Shown here: positions 45,769 through 58,717 of the stretch, piece by piece
Layout: every line of letters starts with the position of its first letter
Numbering within the stretch: the stretch's first letter is position 1
Assembly (NCBI GenBank): GCA_963082875.1
Contig: OY720102.1
Location: 1,736,001 to 1,800,000, forward strand
DNA length: 64,000 nucleotides
Direction of reading: 5' to 3'
Source: Corella eumyota
Taxonomy: Eukaryota > Chordata > Ascidiacea > Phlebobranchia > Corellidae
Translations under genes and position numbers: made by a program
The notes under the pieces: generated by a model
Told to the model about the DNA's origin: nothing
The model's input: only the letters and a program-made list of their open reading frames with translations
Database searches by the model: none

Positions 45769-48700
45769 TCAGCTTTTAAAGTTGGAATAGGTATCAAAAT
45801 CTGATAAGTAACCTTTCACTCCAGCATAACACAGCTTGTAGTATTCCTTAACATAAAAAAATAAGTTGCTTTTTCTTTTTACATACAACAAATACTTAGA
45901 ACCAATATATGTTAACTTTAACTTTAAAAGTATGTCAACAAAATTCAAATAGTTAACTACATTAAACAATTCATTAAATAAATAAATAAAAGGTAGTTTT
46001 TTTATTTAAAAAATCAATGCCAAACAAATTGTCAAATAAAAAATAAGAACAGAAAATCATTTGAAAGTGCGATGTAGTGATCAGAACACTTGGCTTCACT
46101 ACATAAGGTCCTGGGTTTGATTCTTCTATGCTCTTATGCTTTAGCACTCTAGAGTTAGGCACTATAAATGTCACTTATGCTACTTTATGCTTAGGTCGCA
46201 AAGTTGACTTTGCACATAGAAAATAAAAACATAAAAAATGACATGCTCACCAAATCAGGAACCATCAACGGTCTATAATCTCTTAAATCTTTAACTGATC
46301 TGAAGACATCAACAGATTGCTCGGATTTTACTCTCTCAATCAGATTAAACACTGAGCAAAATACCCCACTTCTACCGACCCCGTCACTAAAAAATTTATA
46401 TTATTAGAATAACATAAGTCATATATATATACAACAGGAATGTTATGCTTGTAGTTATTAGGAAGTCTAAACTGCCCAATAATTGCATAGTTATTGTCCT
46501 TTAAACTCAAATTTATTAATCCAAAAATTAATAGTAAAGCTCTAATAAACTACATTAGAAGTCTCCTAGCGAAAAAAAACGTAATATTGCCTATCTTTAT
46601 TTTTATATCTACCCATATTTGCAAATATATATAATCAAGAAAATATGCCAAGTACAAAGTTTTTACCTGCAATGCACCAAAATACAAGTTCCTGGGGATT
46701 TCTCATTACAGAATATAGCATCAAGGATAAGGTTTGTAAAGCCTGGACCTAATGTTCTTTCTCTGCCATTTGACCAAGCTTCAGTGTACTGGATATGAGT
46801 AATTGACCTCTGTGAAGTTAAGTATGAAAATTGTCTTATTAATTTGCTAATAACAGACTTATTTTTAAAATAAAAAATTAGAGTGTTTTGTAGACAATAA
46901 AGTGTAAAATTTTTCAAGAAGTTGATTTAAAAGAAAGTGACATTTTGTAATGTTATAGTAACACAAATTATCTCTAACAAAAAAAAAAAATAAATATGTC
47001 ATTTAATAACTTTTTCTTTAAATCAAAATCTTAAGTTTTTACCTCTTAAATAAAGTTTGATTTAAAGTCTTTATTAACGATTGTAAGATTTAGAGTAAAG
47101 GGTTAGAGTCGAAAAAAAGCCAAGCAAAGTAATTTTAAAAGTTTTTTAAAAAAATCTTTATATGATTTTTATTTTAGAACAAAATTTAAGAACATTACCT
47201 CCCGGAAAAGGTCAGTTACTTTTAGCCGACGTTTAACTCCATATTGAACTCTCTTCTTATTTTCTACCAACACCACTTGCTCACCATAAGATTCAGATTT
47301 CCCCTTTTCATTTGGTATGTAAACATAACAACTTTCCTATAAAAATAAAAGGTGCAAGTATTGTATGATTTACATCGAAATTAAGTTAACAATATCGTAT
47401 ATAGTCTTGATATAAAAATACACAGTACCACAAAAGGGAGACAGAGAGCTAAAATATAACCAAATATGTTGCAAAGATTGTTATCAATTATTAAAAAATG
47501 TAAAAGAAAAATTAAAGGACAGAAAGTCAACAAAGAATTATACTCAAAAATATAATATAATTCTTATACCAGTTGGTAGTATACAGAGCTTAAAAATAGT
47601 TAGTTAACTTTAACAAACGTGTCAACTAAAGGTGAAACAAAGTTGGTTTATTATTAAAAGGTTATCCATACAACAATCATGCATTCATATTATAAAATAC
47701 AAACATATCAACCTTTTAAAAATAACTTAAATAGTAACGATATTATTTTGTTTAGTTAATGACAAATAATTGTCTGACATTAATATTATAAGTTCAGTTA
47801 AAAAAAGAAAATATTTTCACATTGTAGAAAAAGAAAAAGAATAAAAAAAAAACAGTTCAAGTTTAGAACTTCTGTTAACAAAAAATAATTTAAAAGAGAT
47901 AAAATTTACCCTCATATTTTCCTCCCATTCAGATAACATGACAACAACACTGACATTGTTTGTCATAATTGCTTTCCAAAAGTCATTCACAGTGTTTTGC
48001 ATAGGACTTTGAGCAGCTATTATTTTATCATTGCCTTCATAATTCTGTAACAAAAAACATTTAAAAAACAACATTTTTAACAAAATCTCGCCACAAAAGT
48101 TACATATACTGTTTAGGTATTGATAAGAATAACAAAAATATGAAGTTTGTTGTATGTTTATCTGTTGAAAAAGGAAGTTATACAGTTTTTCCAACTAACA
48201 CAAAAATATGTATAATAGTTATTATTTGGCAAAAACAAACCTACCTCTATATGAGAAGCATTGATGTATAGAAACGATTTTGAATTTTCATTACTTGGTA
48301 TTTTCACAGAGCTTTTATCATCTAAATAAAATTTAATAGGTTAGTTGCTAAAAAATAATTTTAATTTAATTGTTAAATATATTATGCAACATCAGATTAT
48401 TTACGTCAATCTTTTTGCCTTCAGAAAATGAACATGGTTTTTGTGATATGAAGCCAGTTACTATGATTAAACATTGGTTTTAACAATTTCCCCGCCAAAA
48501 AAACAGGCACTAAACTAGTTTATTTAATAAGACAATCAAGTTACTCTTAACTTACATGGTAAATAAGTTGGATTTCTATTTTTTCCCACATTTTCATTCA
48601 TCATAGCAAGGTGGCAGAAGCAGCCGAGTGGTTTTACAATATCCAGTTTGTTGAATTCTTCTTCCCTTTATTCAAATATAAAATAACATGATATTAAACT

Positions 48701-51700
48701 TTTCTGCCAAGGCATACAACAACTAGTTAGTTAGAGTAAGACCATGCTCAAAAGTTAAATTAAAAAAATAACATACTTAGCCTATAAACATTGGTCTATT
48801 AATATAAATTGCTTAACATTAAATGCATTTTTTTACTCTAAAACATAACAACTCCATAACACTGCTTACTCTATGCAATGTAAAGATGCATTACAGATAT
48901 CTTAAATTAAAAATTAATTTGAGTGACTTACAAGAGCTTAGGGTTTTGAAAAGCTTTATACAACTCTTCAGCCTGAACATCAGTAAATCCAAGTAGAAAA
49001 TGCTCAGCCAAAAGTTTGTGTAGAAACGTATATTGGGTCTAAAAAAATTTAAAGTTGGTATTTTCGTACTTTCAATTTCAGTTACTTTTCCTAAGTTATT
49101 ATTTTTGGTTTGGTGACCATGCCATAACATACTTTAAATCTTTATGTAAAAATTAATACTTTTGGCATGTTTTAAATCATTAAATTGATTTTGTCATTTT
49201 TTCCCGTCGCATTGTTGTAATATTAATTGTATATCGTATTTATTATTTACTTTTATTAATGTGCAAAAATCAAAATAAAATAAAAAAAATTCACTATTTA
49301 CAAGTTGCCTATATTAGCCAAAGATTATTTATATGCAAACAATTTTTCTTTTTCATTAAAATTCACTTTAAAATTTAGTTATTGAAAATAGAGTTTTGTA
49401 AAAGAAAAATATATATAAACAAGAACCTCATTTTGAACCATATCACATCTTTGTTGCCTCATCTCCATAACACATTTTCTCACATCAGTAAAACTTTTGT
49501 CATTCATTTCGTTCACCACAAAATCAAACCCAATAAATGTCCCGGTTCGACCTGCCCCAGCGCTGTAAAATACAAAGTAAATAGGCGTTAGTTTGACTTA
49601 AAATAAAACCTTTTATTAGTAAGCTACAAAGAAGTAAAATAGAATTATTAAAAACTCCTGAAAAAAAAATTAAAAAAAACTACTTAAAACAAAAATCTTA
49701 ACTCTAAAGAATTGAAACAACAACATTTAAAATCGAAATGTTACCTGCAATGCACCACAATGGGTGCTTTGTTGTCATATTGTTGCATCACAGATGAATA
49801 AAACCTCATAAAGCTACTTGTGCTTAACGGTGTTCCATGATCAAGCCACACAAGATACTGGAATTGGGTTACTTCAAGGGTTTGTCCCTTTAAAAAGTAC
49901 AAATAAGAATTTTCAAGATTGAATTAAAAAAAAATTAAAAAAAATCTGAACATACATATCTATGTTAAAAAATTTATTTTCCTTTTTTAGTAAAAAAAAT
50001 AAAATATAAAAAGTAAAGGATAAGTATATATGTTAAAAGTATCAGTATATTAAAAACGATCATTAGTAAAAATAGTCAATTTGGAAATACGTTAAACTTA
50101 TCCTTAAAATTAAAATGAGAATCACTGATTAACAAAAATGTCCATTTACTTCACATTTAATCTGGAATGTTCTTTTAATATAACAACCATAAGACGTTTC
50201 TGTGGTGTTGGTGATTGAATAATTCCCCAGATTAAAAGTTTCATTCAATTCTGGCCAATATTGAGCACATTTTTTCTAAAAAATATCAACAAAAATTGAC
50301 CAACAATTTAGAAACAGAAATATTTAAAGAATTAGCTAATAATCTATCAATATAGTTACATATTGGTTCAATTTTATACAGAAAAATCAATACACTTTTT
50401 CATATTGTTTGTTATAAACAGTTGAATTTTTTGTAGTCAAATTTTAACCAAACAAAAAATTGATTTTTAAGAACAAAATCTATAAAAAAGCTTAATGGAA
50501 TAATAGTCTCACAAAATAAGAATGGCGTTTGTGGTAGACGGGTAAATAATTGCTGACAAATATTAACTAAGAGTTGTAACTGTGTTATAAAAATTAAAAT
50601 GATGACCATAGGGTAGACTATCCACTATTATTTCTAATAAAAATTCAGTTTTATTTAGTTAACAAATCTACTTTTGTTCCTTCAACTATATTTGCCAACA
50701 TGACAATTGTTGTTGATTTCTCAAACCAAATCATAGTCCAGAAGTCGTTGACAGAAGCATCAAGTGGTCCCTGGGTGGCAATAAAGAGCTTTGGTCTCTT
50801 GTAACCCTTCAGAAAATAATTCAAAATTTGTAAAATTAAAAAAAATTTGGTACAATTTATTTTCGGTATTGGATAAAAAAATGTATTAAAGATATTTAAC
50901 ACTAATCTTATACTTTAAAATAATAGAAACAGCTAGCAAAGATTAACTAATATTATCAAGATAATATGAATAGTGTTTTAATCAATCTAGTACTAATTAA
51001 AACTTATATGCATATGACTAAACTGCTACAGGATATAAAAGAAAGTTGTCAGATGCTTTGATGATTCATTATAAAACAAACAAAAAATCATAAACTGGTA
51101 CAACTCTAATTTCAATATACCCACGCTTTGCCTACCCACTCTTGCTTTAAATGTCAATTACGTAATACAGTCTACTTCCTTAATCAAAATTTGTAAAAAA
51201 AAACGTTGCATAAACTAGCTATTTATATTTAAATCCATTATGTTAATACTGAGAAAACTAAATTTAAACAATAAGTTTCATTTTTACTTACGCTAATATA
51301 ATTTCCATTGATATAAAAATCACCATTGTTAGTTATAACTCTTGTTGTATCATCTAAATTTAGTTAAATTAATAATAAAATTAATTAAATAATTTGAATA
51401 AATAATTAAAATACTTGATCTTTATGTCCAATATTTAAAAATAACAATTCTTGCATGGTGTAGTGGTAAGAACACTTGCTACACCACCATGAGGTCGTGG
51501 GTTTGATTACCACTGACCTTATGCTGTAGCTTTTTAAAGTAAGGCACAATAAACGATATAAACTTCTGTTAAGCCAATACTTAATCAGCAGTTTAATTAT
51601 CAGGCAAATATAATCGATAATATTCCAAAACAGCAGAGGCAAATTAAGACTAGGTCTATGTTTAAGTTACAAAGTCGATCTTCCAATATTAAGGATAAAT

Positions 51701-54700
51701 ATAGATAAAAAACTACTTACATGGCAGAATGTTTTTGTATCGATTTTTAGGCTTGTTTAAAGATAAACTTGCAACTTCCTTACTCAGTGTAATCTGTTTT
51801 GCTTTGGTTGCAATATTCTAAAAAAATATTTAAAAAAATATAAATGTTTGACAAGACCACAAGTATAGAAATCTATTAACACTTAATTTATAAAGTTCAA
51901 AACCCCAAACTGGTTTTGAACAAAATTTAGAACTTTTTAAATGTATAAATTTTAATACTTACCAAATATTGGGTTTTTAATTCAGTATTAGTAGGTTGCA
52001 TAAGACCCAGATAAACAGCTTTTAAATTTTTAAGATATATTCGATTAGATGATGTAGTTTTTCGTGGTTGTTCTAAATTCTCGTACAAAACTTGTTCACT
52101 GGGTGCAGTCTCAATTACTCTCTCTAAAAATAAAATTTAATTTAAATATTATCAAATTATTGGTAACACTAAATTCTGTTAAATAATAAGTTGTTTTTGC
52201 AAGGGTAATTTTGTTAGTGCTTTACTAAAGGGGCGTAACTTGATACCATGAGGAAATCAAACTTAATATCCTAAACTATTATTATGCAATATATTTTATA
52301 CAAACCATCAGATGTGTATATTATAAAAGTATTTTACAATGCTGATAATTATGAATAAAAGCAGTAATCACTAACAATAATATACTTATTTAGGTGAAAT
52401 AACATTTAGGTGGACACAAGTTAAATTCAACAAGTTTCACCTTCATTGTGTGCAAGAGGAGGAGGACGTTCTGGCACAAAATTAACAGAAAGGTTCGTCG
52501 TATCTTCTTTTATTGTCCCAGCAACATATTTTCTAAACATAGAAATATGTTCTAGTAAAAAAATATTCTAGAAGATTTAAAACATTGTTCAAATAATGAA
52601 ATATTTTTAAAATTATCGAAACTAGTTGATTGTTTATTCTTATCCTATGAAAGTAGTTGATTCTGCATTTTAATTGTTTTATTATAGGCTACAACTTGTA
52701 TTTGCCTATGGTAATTTACCCACACACCACAAATGGCAGTTTTTATCTATTTTAAAAGCATGTAAATTAGTCATATATATATACATATATCGTCCAATGA
52801 GCTTCATTATTAAAATTCATTGGTTTTTGTAGTTACCTCTTATAATAAATACCACCAGCAACAACTAATAACAACAAGCATAGGACGACTATACCAACAA
52901 TTAATCCTGTTTGGCTTTCTAATTGATTGTTTGGCATAGTTGTAGGAGCTTCTATAAAAAGTAAATAATATTTATTGTACATAAATTCAGAATACTGCAT
53001 TTCTAGTTACCAATACAATCATAAAGTTTTGTTCGATAAGTTTTGGTTGTTACGTTTTTTTGAAAATATTTGCGAAGCAGTTTTATTTAAATTTAAAGAT
53101 TTGTTGTAAAAAAATTCAACTTTACCTTGTTTAGTAAATTGTGTAGAAGGACTGTTCACCACAAATACTGAACCATTTCCTGTTGGCACGGTAACAGCAA
53201 CATAAAAACTAAATAAATATACAAATTTTAATTTTACGCCTTAAGACAAATTATTAAGTTTATTTTTGTAGAACAAGAGCCTATATTAGATAGTTATGTA
53301 TATGTTACATACTACAATTTTGAAATTTATTTATCTTTAAGGTTGAAAGAATAACTTATGCATCGTTAGAGTGAAACTATGCAACCCAACCCAGTCTTAG
53401 GTTGACTTTGGTAGTTTGGGATATTATTATTCATATTTTGATGATTTCCTGATAATTATTTAGCCCATTGCTTCCTGCTTTAGCAAAGTTTCACATTGTT
53501 TATAGCTCCATACTAAATGGGTTTTACATCAATATGCACTTATAATTAACTAAGTCAATCCTGATATTATTTAGCAAAAATACAATATTCTATACCTGTA
53601 ACTTTTACCCCCAATAAGTGGTTGGTTATAAGCCGTATAAGTCGTTTTTTCTAGATTTTTAATAACATATCTTTTCTTTCTCATGATATTATTAATATCA
53701 CAACTTGTGGTTGAATTGTCGCCTAACGTTACAGTCTGACCTTTGGTAACACTAAAATATCAGTAATAATTAAGTACATAGTAGTACAAATAAAAAATTG
53801 TTTCTCATTAAAATTGGTAGGTACTGTATGTTGTCTAGCAACAGTATCCACCCATATTACAGAAAACTATTTATTAGGAATGCACATATTTCAAAAACCA
53901 AAATTTCGCCACCTTTTTAGTAAAATTAAGACCATTTCTTAAAGAAAGCCTTTAGTGTAAAAGAAAAGGGTTAAAACAAAGTGTACCAAGGTAATTAAAA
54001 TAATGTTTTTAGAATGTTTTTTAGTAAAACTTTCAATTAGAAAAATATGTCAGTATTTTTATATTACTGTTTATTTATTATAAGTTTATAAGTTAAAAAA
54101 ACATCCCAAAAGAATGATATCATATTTGAAGTACAAGTCATTACATAAAAACACAATAAATTAACTCATACCTTGTCAGAGCATAAGCAATGTAAGGTTG
54201 ATTCTCGGTTATTTTTTCGGTTTCCACTTGATTCAGTGGTAGACTTTGATTAATTCTTGTAAGATTATTGCTACCATACTGTACGATCACAAAGTAACAA
54301 CTAAAAATAATACAAGTTTTAATAAAAAAAAGGTTAAAAATAACAGTAGAACAACTAAAATATATTTACTTAATTTAACTTTTAATCATTAAGTATTTAA
54401 TAAAATGAAATTTGTGTTTTATAACATAATAGTTTTAACCTAGTATTGAGTTTTTACATACACACAACTATTTAAAAAATTAGCAACTTTCAAACCTAAT
54501 CGGTCCATTCACTTCATCAACTGCAGAAAGTTGAACATTAATTGTGTTTTCATTTAAATCATCAGTTTCCACTACAGGCTGGCTTGGTGCAACTAAAATA
54601 TATTTTGAATAAATATTTTTATTTTTTGGTTCATCATAAAGTTAACAACATTGATTAAACTAACCACTAGGTGCTGATGGAGGTAGCTCACATCTTCCGA

Positions 54701-57700
54701 GAGCAAAAACAGGGTTTCCAACTCCTAAACAAGTTTGAGGATAAACTGAAATATTGTGGCGACGATTGGGGAGAGCATGAAAGGTGAAATTTTTAGCTGT
54801 TGAGGTCACATTTCGGATAAAACTCTCACTTTTAATTGTTGATGTCACAATTTCAACATTGTCCAAAGTTGTGAAAATTGGTGATTTTGTAACTTCAATC
54901 TGTTTATAAATTTACCATTTAAAAAAGTTGTCTTCTGTGTTTACAAAAAGGAAATAGTAATTTTATGAATATACGAAGACTTAACATTGCAGGCAAGTTT
55001 TCTACATATAACTTTTTATAACATTATTTTCCCAATAAAATCTTACCACAAAGTAGTTAGGTTGAGAAGCATTATCAGGCCAAGACCAGGTCACCGAACA
55101 AGTTTCATTTATTAAATTAAGGTCAGCGTTGTCAACTTTTTCTTGTTGATATTTAGGTGTTCTTATTGAATCACTAACTGAAAGACTCTTTGTACATTCA
55201 TTTGGTGACACTGAAATCTATAAAAATCAGTCCTATAGTTATACTACTTAAATAACACAAAAGTTTTAACAAAATTTATGAATTTATATCTCAGCTAATA
55301 TAAAAACCAAATGCAATCATATTATTCGTTAGATCTACCTTAATATTATAATTCTCATTAGGGCTAAGTTGTTGGAACTGGGTCGTTACATTCAGTTTGT
55401 TGGGAGTTACATCAGTGAATGTAGAATGAGTTGAGTTTGAAAGATGAATTCTGTGAACAACATCAACCAAAGTGGGTGAGGGTGACCATTGGACAGTTAA
55501 ACTTGTGAAACCAAATCCAACACAGTCTGGAGTTGTTAAACTTAATATTGAAGGCTGGTCTGCGTCTGTAGATTGAAATCATTGATTCAAAATGTTGTAC
55601 TTTACTTACTTGACACACCATTTTTTGATTAAACACTCGTCAAGAAAGTTAGAATTTTTACCATTTTTCAATAAAATGGTTGCTTTTAGAAAACAGTTGT
55701 TTTTTATTTAAAAACATTAGCCATTATTTACCATCGCATTGCTGTACTTCTATTGATATTAATTAAATTCATGTGCTTAGTTTAAAAACATTAAAAAAGT
55801 TTTGTCTTTAAAATATAATATGCCCTATTAAATTAGAACAATATATTAAATGTTATTCCTTTTAACTTACACTGATATTGACAAATATATTGAGCAGTAT
55901 CAAAACAGCTAGTAATCCTCCATCTCCAATCTGTAACTCTACATATGATCACACAAGGAAATCTACTTGATGGTTGATCTTGATTCCAATTTGTGTAAGT
56001 TAGAGCCTGATTATTTGCCCACATTGTCTCATTGTTTTTCAATCTTAACCCTATCCATGCTAGAACAAAATAATTTTAAACTTTAGTTTCAAATAAAAAT
56101 AATATTATTTCTTAAGTAAATACTTTCTAAAATAAATATTTCATTAATATTATTTTAATGAATAAACCTTTTTAAATTTTCGTACAACACTACTTGTAAC
56201 AATCTAAATACTTACCTTTATCAGTTACCCAAGGTTCTGCCCATTTTTCAAGAAAAGTTTGTAATTCAGAATTTAAAATGGTGGCAAGATTTCCACCATT
56301 TTCTGAGCAGGTTGCAGAAGCATCATCAGCATTTTTTAAATCCAAATTTTTGGAAAACATAAAATAACTTTGTTGAAGAGTCTCATACCATTCTAAAAAC
56401 CGAGTTCAATATTAATTAAATTGTTTTAAACTTGTATTGTTAACATTTGTTGCATATATGTGACAGAGTAATAAAGCTATCCCACAATTGGTGTGTTAAG
56501 TAAGCCTTCCTACATTTTTTTTGTATATATCTTTATCCTCGATGTGGGAAAGTCGAATGCGCAACTTAAACATAGAGTAACATAATTACTCCGACCCAGT
56601 CTCGACTTGCCTGTGGCAGTTTGGAATATTATAGAGACTATAATTGCCCGGTAATCATGCTGCTGATCAAGTGCTGGCTCAGCAGGAGGTTATACCGTTT
56701 ATAGCGTCTTACTCAAGGGCGCTACAGCATGAGATCAGTGGGGATGGAACCCACGACCTCATGATGGTGTAGCAAGTGTTCTTACCACTACACCACGCTG
56801 CCGGCTACATTAAAAACAATAAATAAAAAATAAAGTACAAAGCCTAACCAACCTTGGTTAATGTTAAAAGTATAGGATAGACTGCTTGCTACTTCATTGT
56901 TCCCAATACAATAAATATTTCTAGAACCCAAACAACGACCACCACCCAATACAGTTAAGTTACTCGTCACTTCATTTCCAATATTTGAAGTTGTAATCAT
57001 AAATAGAGAACCACTTTCCCCTCCTATTTCTTTTATTCCATTTTTAGTTGAAATTGACCAAGAAATTGTTGGTAATGGGTCACCTTTTACTTGACAAGTT
57101 AGTGTAAATGTGTTTGCAAAAACTGGGTCAGTTGGTGAATAAGTTGACCTCACTAAATTAATTTTAAACTCTATTTCACTATACATTAGATTTTTAATAT
57201 TATAAAGTTTGTTTTTTATTGTATGATTTTTTAATGTTTTACCGCAAAAAATTATAAATTAACCGACATTATTAAAAGAACTTACAAAATTGACATTGAT
57301 CACCAGTAGATGTTTCTGGACAATTACAGAAGGGAATACTACTGTCATCATTACAAACTCCCCCATTTAAACAAGCATTAACATTTTCGCAAGTTTCTAC
57401 AACCAAAATTTTATTATAAATTGATTGATAGAATATACAAATACAAAAGACAAAATAAATATACAAAGCAAACACATTTTTTTACAAGGCAATTAAATTT
57501 CGTTAAAAAAAAAATTTTTATAGGTTTAAAAATTGACTCATATTTACATCTTACATATTTACATGAAAATAAAGTATTAGGTTAAAACTTACTTTCACAA
57601 CGATTTCCTGAATAGAAAACTGAACATGAACAGATTGGGATTCCATCAACAACAGAACAAGTTCCACCGTTTAAACAAATATCCGAATAATCACAAGATG

Positions 57701-58717
57701 CTGAAAAAATATATAAAAAAATATTCATATATAAAAAAAATGAAAAACAATTTTAAATAAATTTTGCTAGTTTAAAAAAACATTAAAGTTAATATTTTTT
57801 TTAAGTTAAACAGTTTCTATCTATCTTAAAAAGTTGAAAAATTACCTTGACAAATGTAATACATTTCTTGAAGCCTTCCATTATCAATCCATTTACCCAA
57901 ACCCCCTCCTTGATTATCAGGAAAGATTGTTATTGGATAAACTTGTAAGTAGGAAGGTGGCATGTCATTAGGTTCACCTTGATTCCAGTTATTATATTTA
58001 TGTGCTTGATTGTATTCAACACCATTCCAAAATAAAACATTTGTATATTTATTTGTCTTTCCACCAGTCCAGTAACCAACAGACCAAAGATTAGCAAATA
58101 TACTTGGGTCAACGAACTGTTTCCATTGATCTAGAAACTCGTTAATTTTATCTTGACGTTGTTGGGACCGAATCTCAACAAGTTTACCCCCGGTGTCTCT
58201 TAAACAAGCTGCTTGGGCACCATCCCAGTTTAGTAAAGTTGTGTTGTAGAACGTGATATTGGCCCCACCATCCTGGATAGTAGTTGCTACAAAAATATAA
58301 AGTTTATAAAAACATAAAAACGTGCAAATCACGTGACTAATTTGTAAACCATATTTTATTACGCATGTAAGTTTATCCTTAAAAGAAGAAGATTTACTTC
58401 ACAGTTTATAAAAAGTAACTTTTATTAACTTTTATTAGCGTAAATTTTTTGGTGCATTTTATTTAGAAAATTAATAATGTAAAAAAATTGTAACAAAATA
58501 TTTTGCAATTTTGTAATATGTCATTATTTACTTACGTCTTAAGTTATAATTAAATATCATACAATTCTGCTAAAAATCTTAAAACGTTTAATTTTTACAA
58601 TTTTTAAAACTAATAAACAATGAAATTACCTTGTGAAACAACTTCGCTTGTTTTGCACAGAAATAAAATCACCGAACACAACCCGATTAATTTAAAGAAA
58701 AACATATTAATTAGCAT
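45769..58717 (-). CDS. Receptor tyrosine phosphatase with C-type lectin ectodomain
   Basis: Thirty-one phase-consistent exons give about 1500 codons. Order from the N-terminus: signal peptide (58717-58630); C-type lectin domain with the EPN sugar motif (58286-57846); two EGF domains (57700-57593, 57396-57286); an Ig domain (57152-56853); a second lectin domain (56392-56216, 56059-55871); fibronectin-like and membrane-proximal exons (55565 to 53126); membrane helix (52951-52837); tail exons 52532-52441 and 52123-51963 with VLYENL; phosphatase domain D1 (51817-48932) with KNRY, HCSAGAGRTG and a WLD loop; domain D2 (48665-45769) with HCSDGVGRSG but WSN for WPD. The membrane-proximal part and D2 resemble vertebrate R2B receptors (PTPRK/M/T/U). 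D1 is probably active or weakly active and D2 regulatory. The lectin front on this scaffold is the novelty. Start could also be 58705. Confidence 0.88.
46060..46215 (+). repeat. SINE fragment, diverged
   Basis: GTGCGATGTAGTGATCAGAA and AAGGTCCTGGGTTTGATTC match the SINE head with many changes; the body is largely lost. It lies in the last intron of the lectin-phosphatase gene. Confidence 0.65.
50508..50625 (+). repeat. TTTGTGGTG-family repeat in a phosphatase intron
   Basis: GGCGTTTGTGGTAGACGGGT, TAATTGCTGACAAATATTAA and GAGTTGTAACTGTGTTATA follow the family order. Confidence 0.55.
51448..51705 (+). repeat. SINE in a lectin-phosphatase intron
   Basis: Begins TGGTGTAGTGGTAAGAACAC, lacking the first bases of the family, and continues through ATGAGGTCGTGGGTTTGATT to GTCTATGTTTAAGTTACAAA. 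It ends about 15 bp before the donor of the exon at 51721. Confidence 0.8.
52672..52765 (-). repeat. TTTGTGGTG-family repeat, minus copy
   Basis: On the minus strand it reads AAAAACTGCCATTTGTGGTG, then TGTGGGTAAATTACCATAGG and CAAATACAAGTTGTAGCC, the same block order as the other copies. Confidence 0.6.
53385..53545 (-). repeat. SINE fragment, strongly diverged
   Basis: CCCAACCCAGTCTTAGGTTG and GGCAGTTTGGGATATTA-like words (here GGTAGTTTGGGATATTATT) identify the tail half on the minus strand. Confidence 0.5.
56515..56806 (-). repeat. Full-length SINE in a lectin-phosphatase intron
   Basis: Near-identical to the 43685 copy but on the minus strand: the plus strand runs from ATCTTTATCCTCGATGTGGG to ACTACACCACGCTGCCGG. 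It is a young-looking copy between the Ig exon and the second lectin domain. Confidence 0.9.

Noticed and set aside
57179-57186. Ig exon acceptor at 57179 (TATAG) as first read
   Set aside because: That acceptor puts the exon out of phase with the preceding EGF exon and meets a stop; the acceptor TTTAG at 57153 joins in phase and keeps the whole Ig domain.
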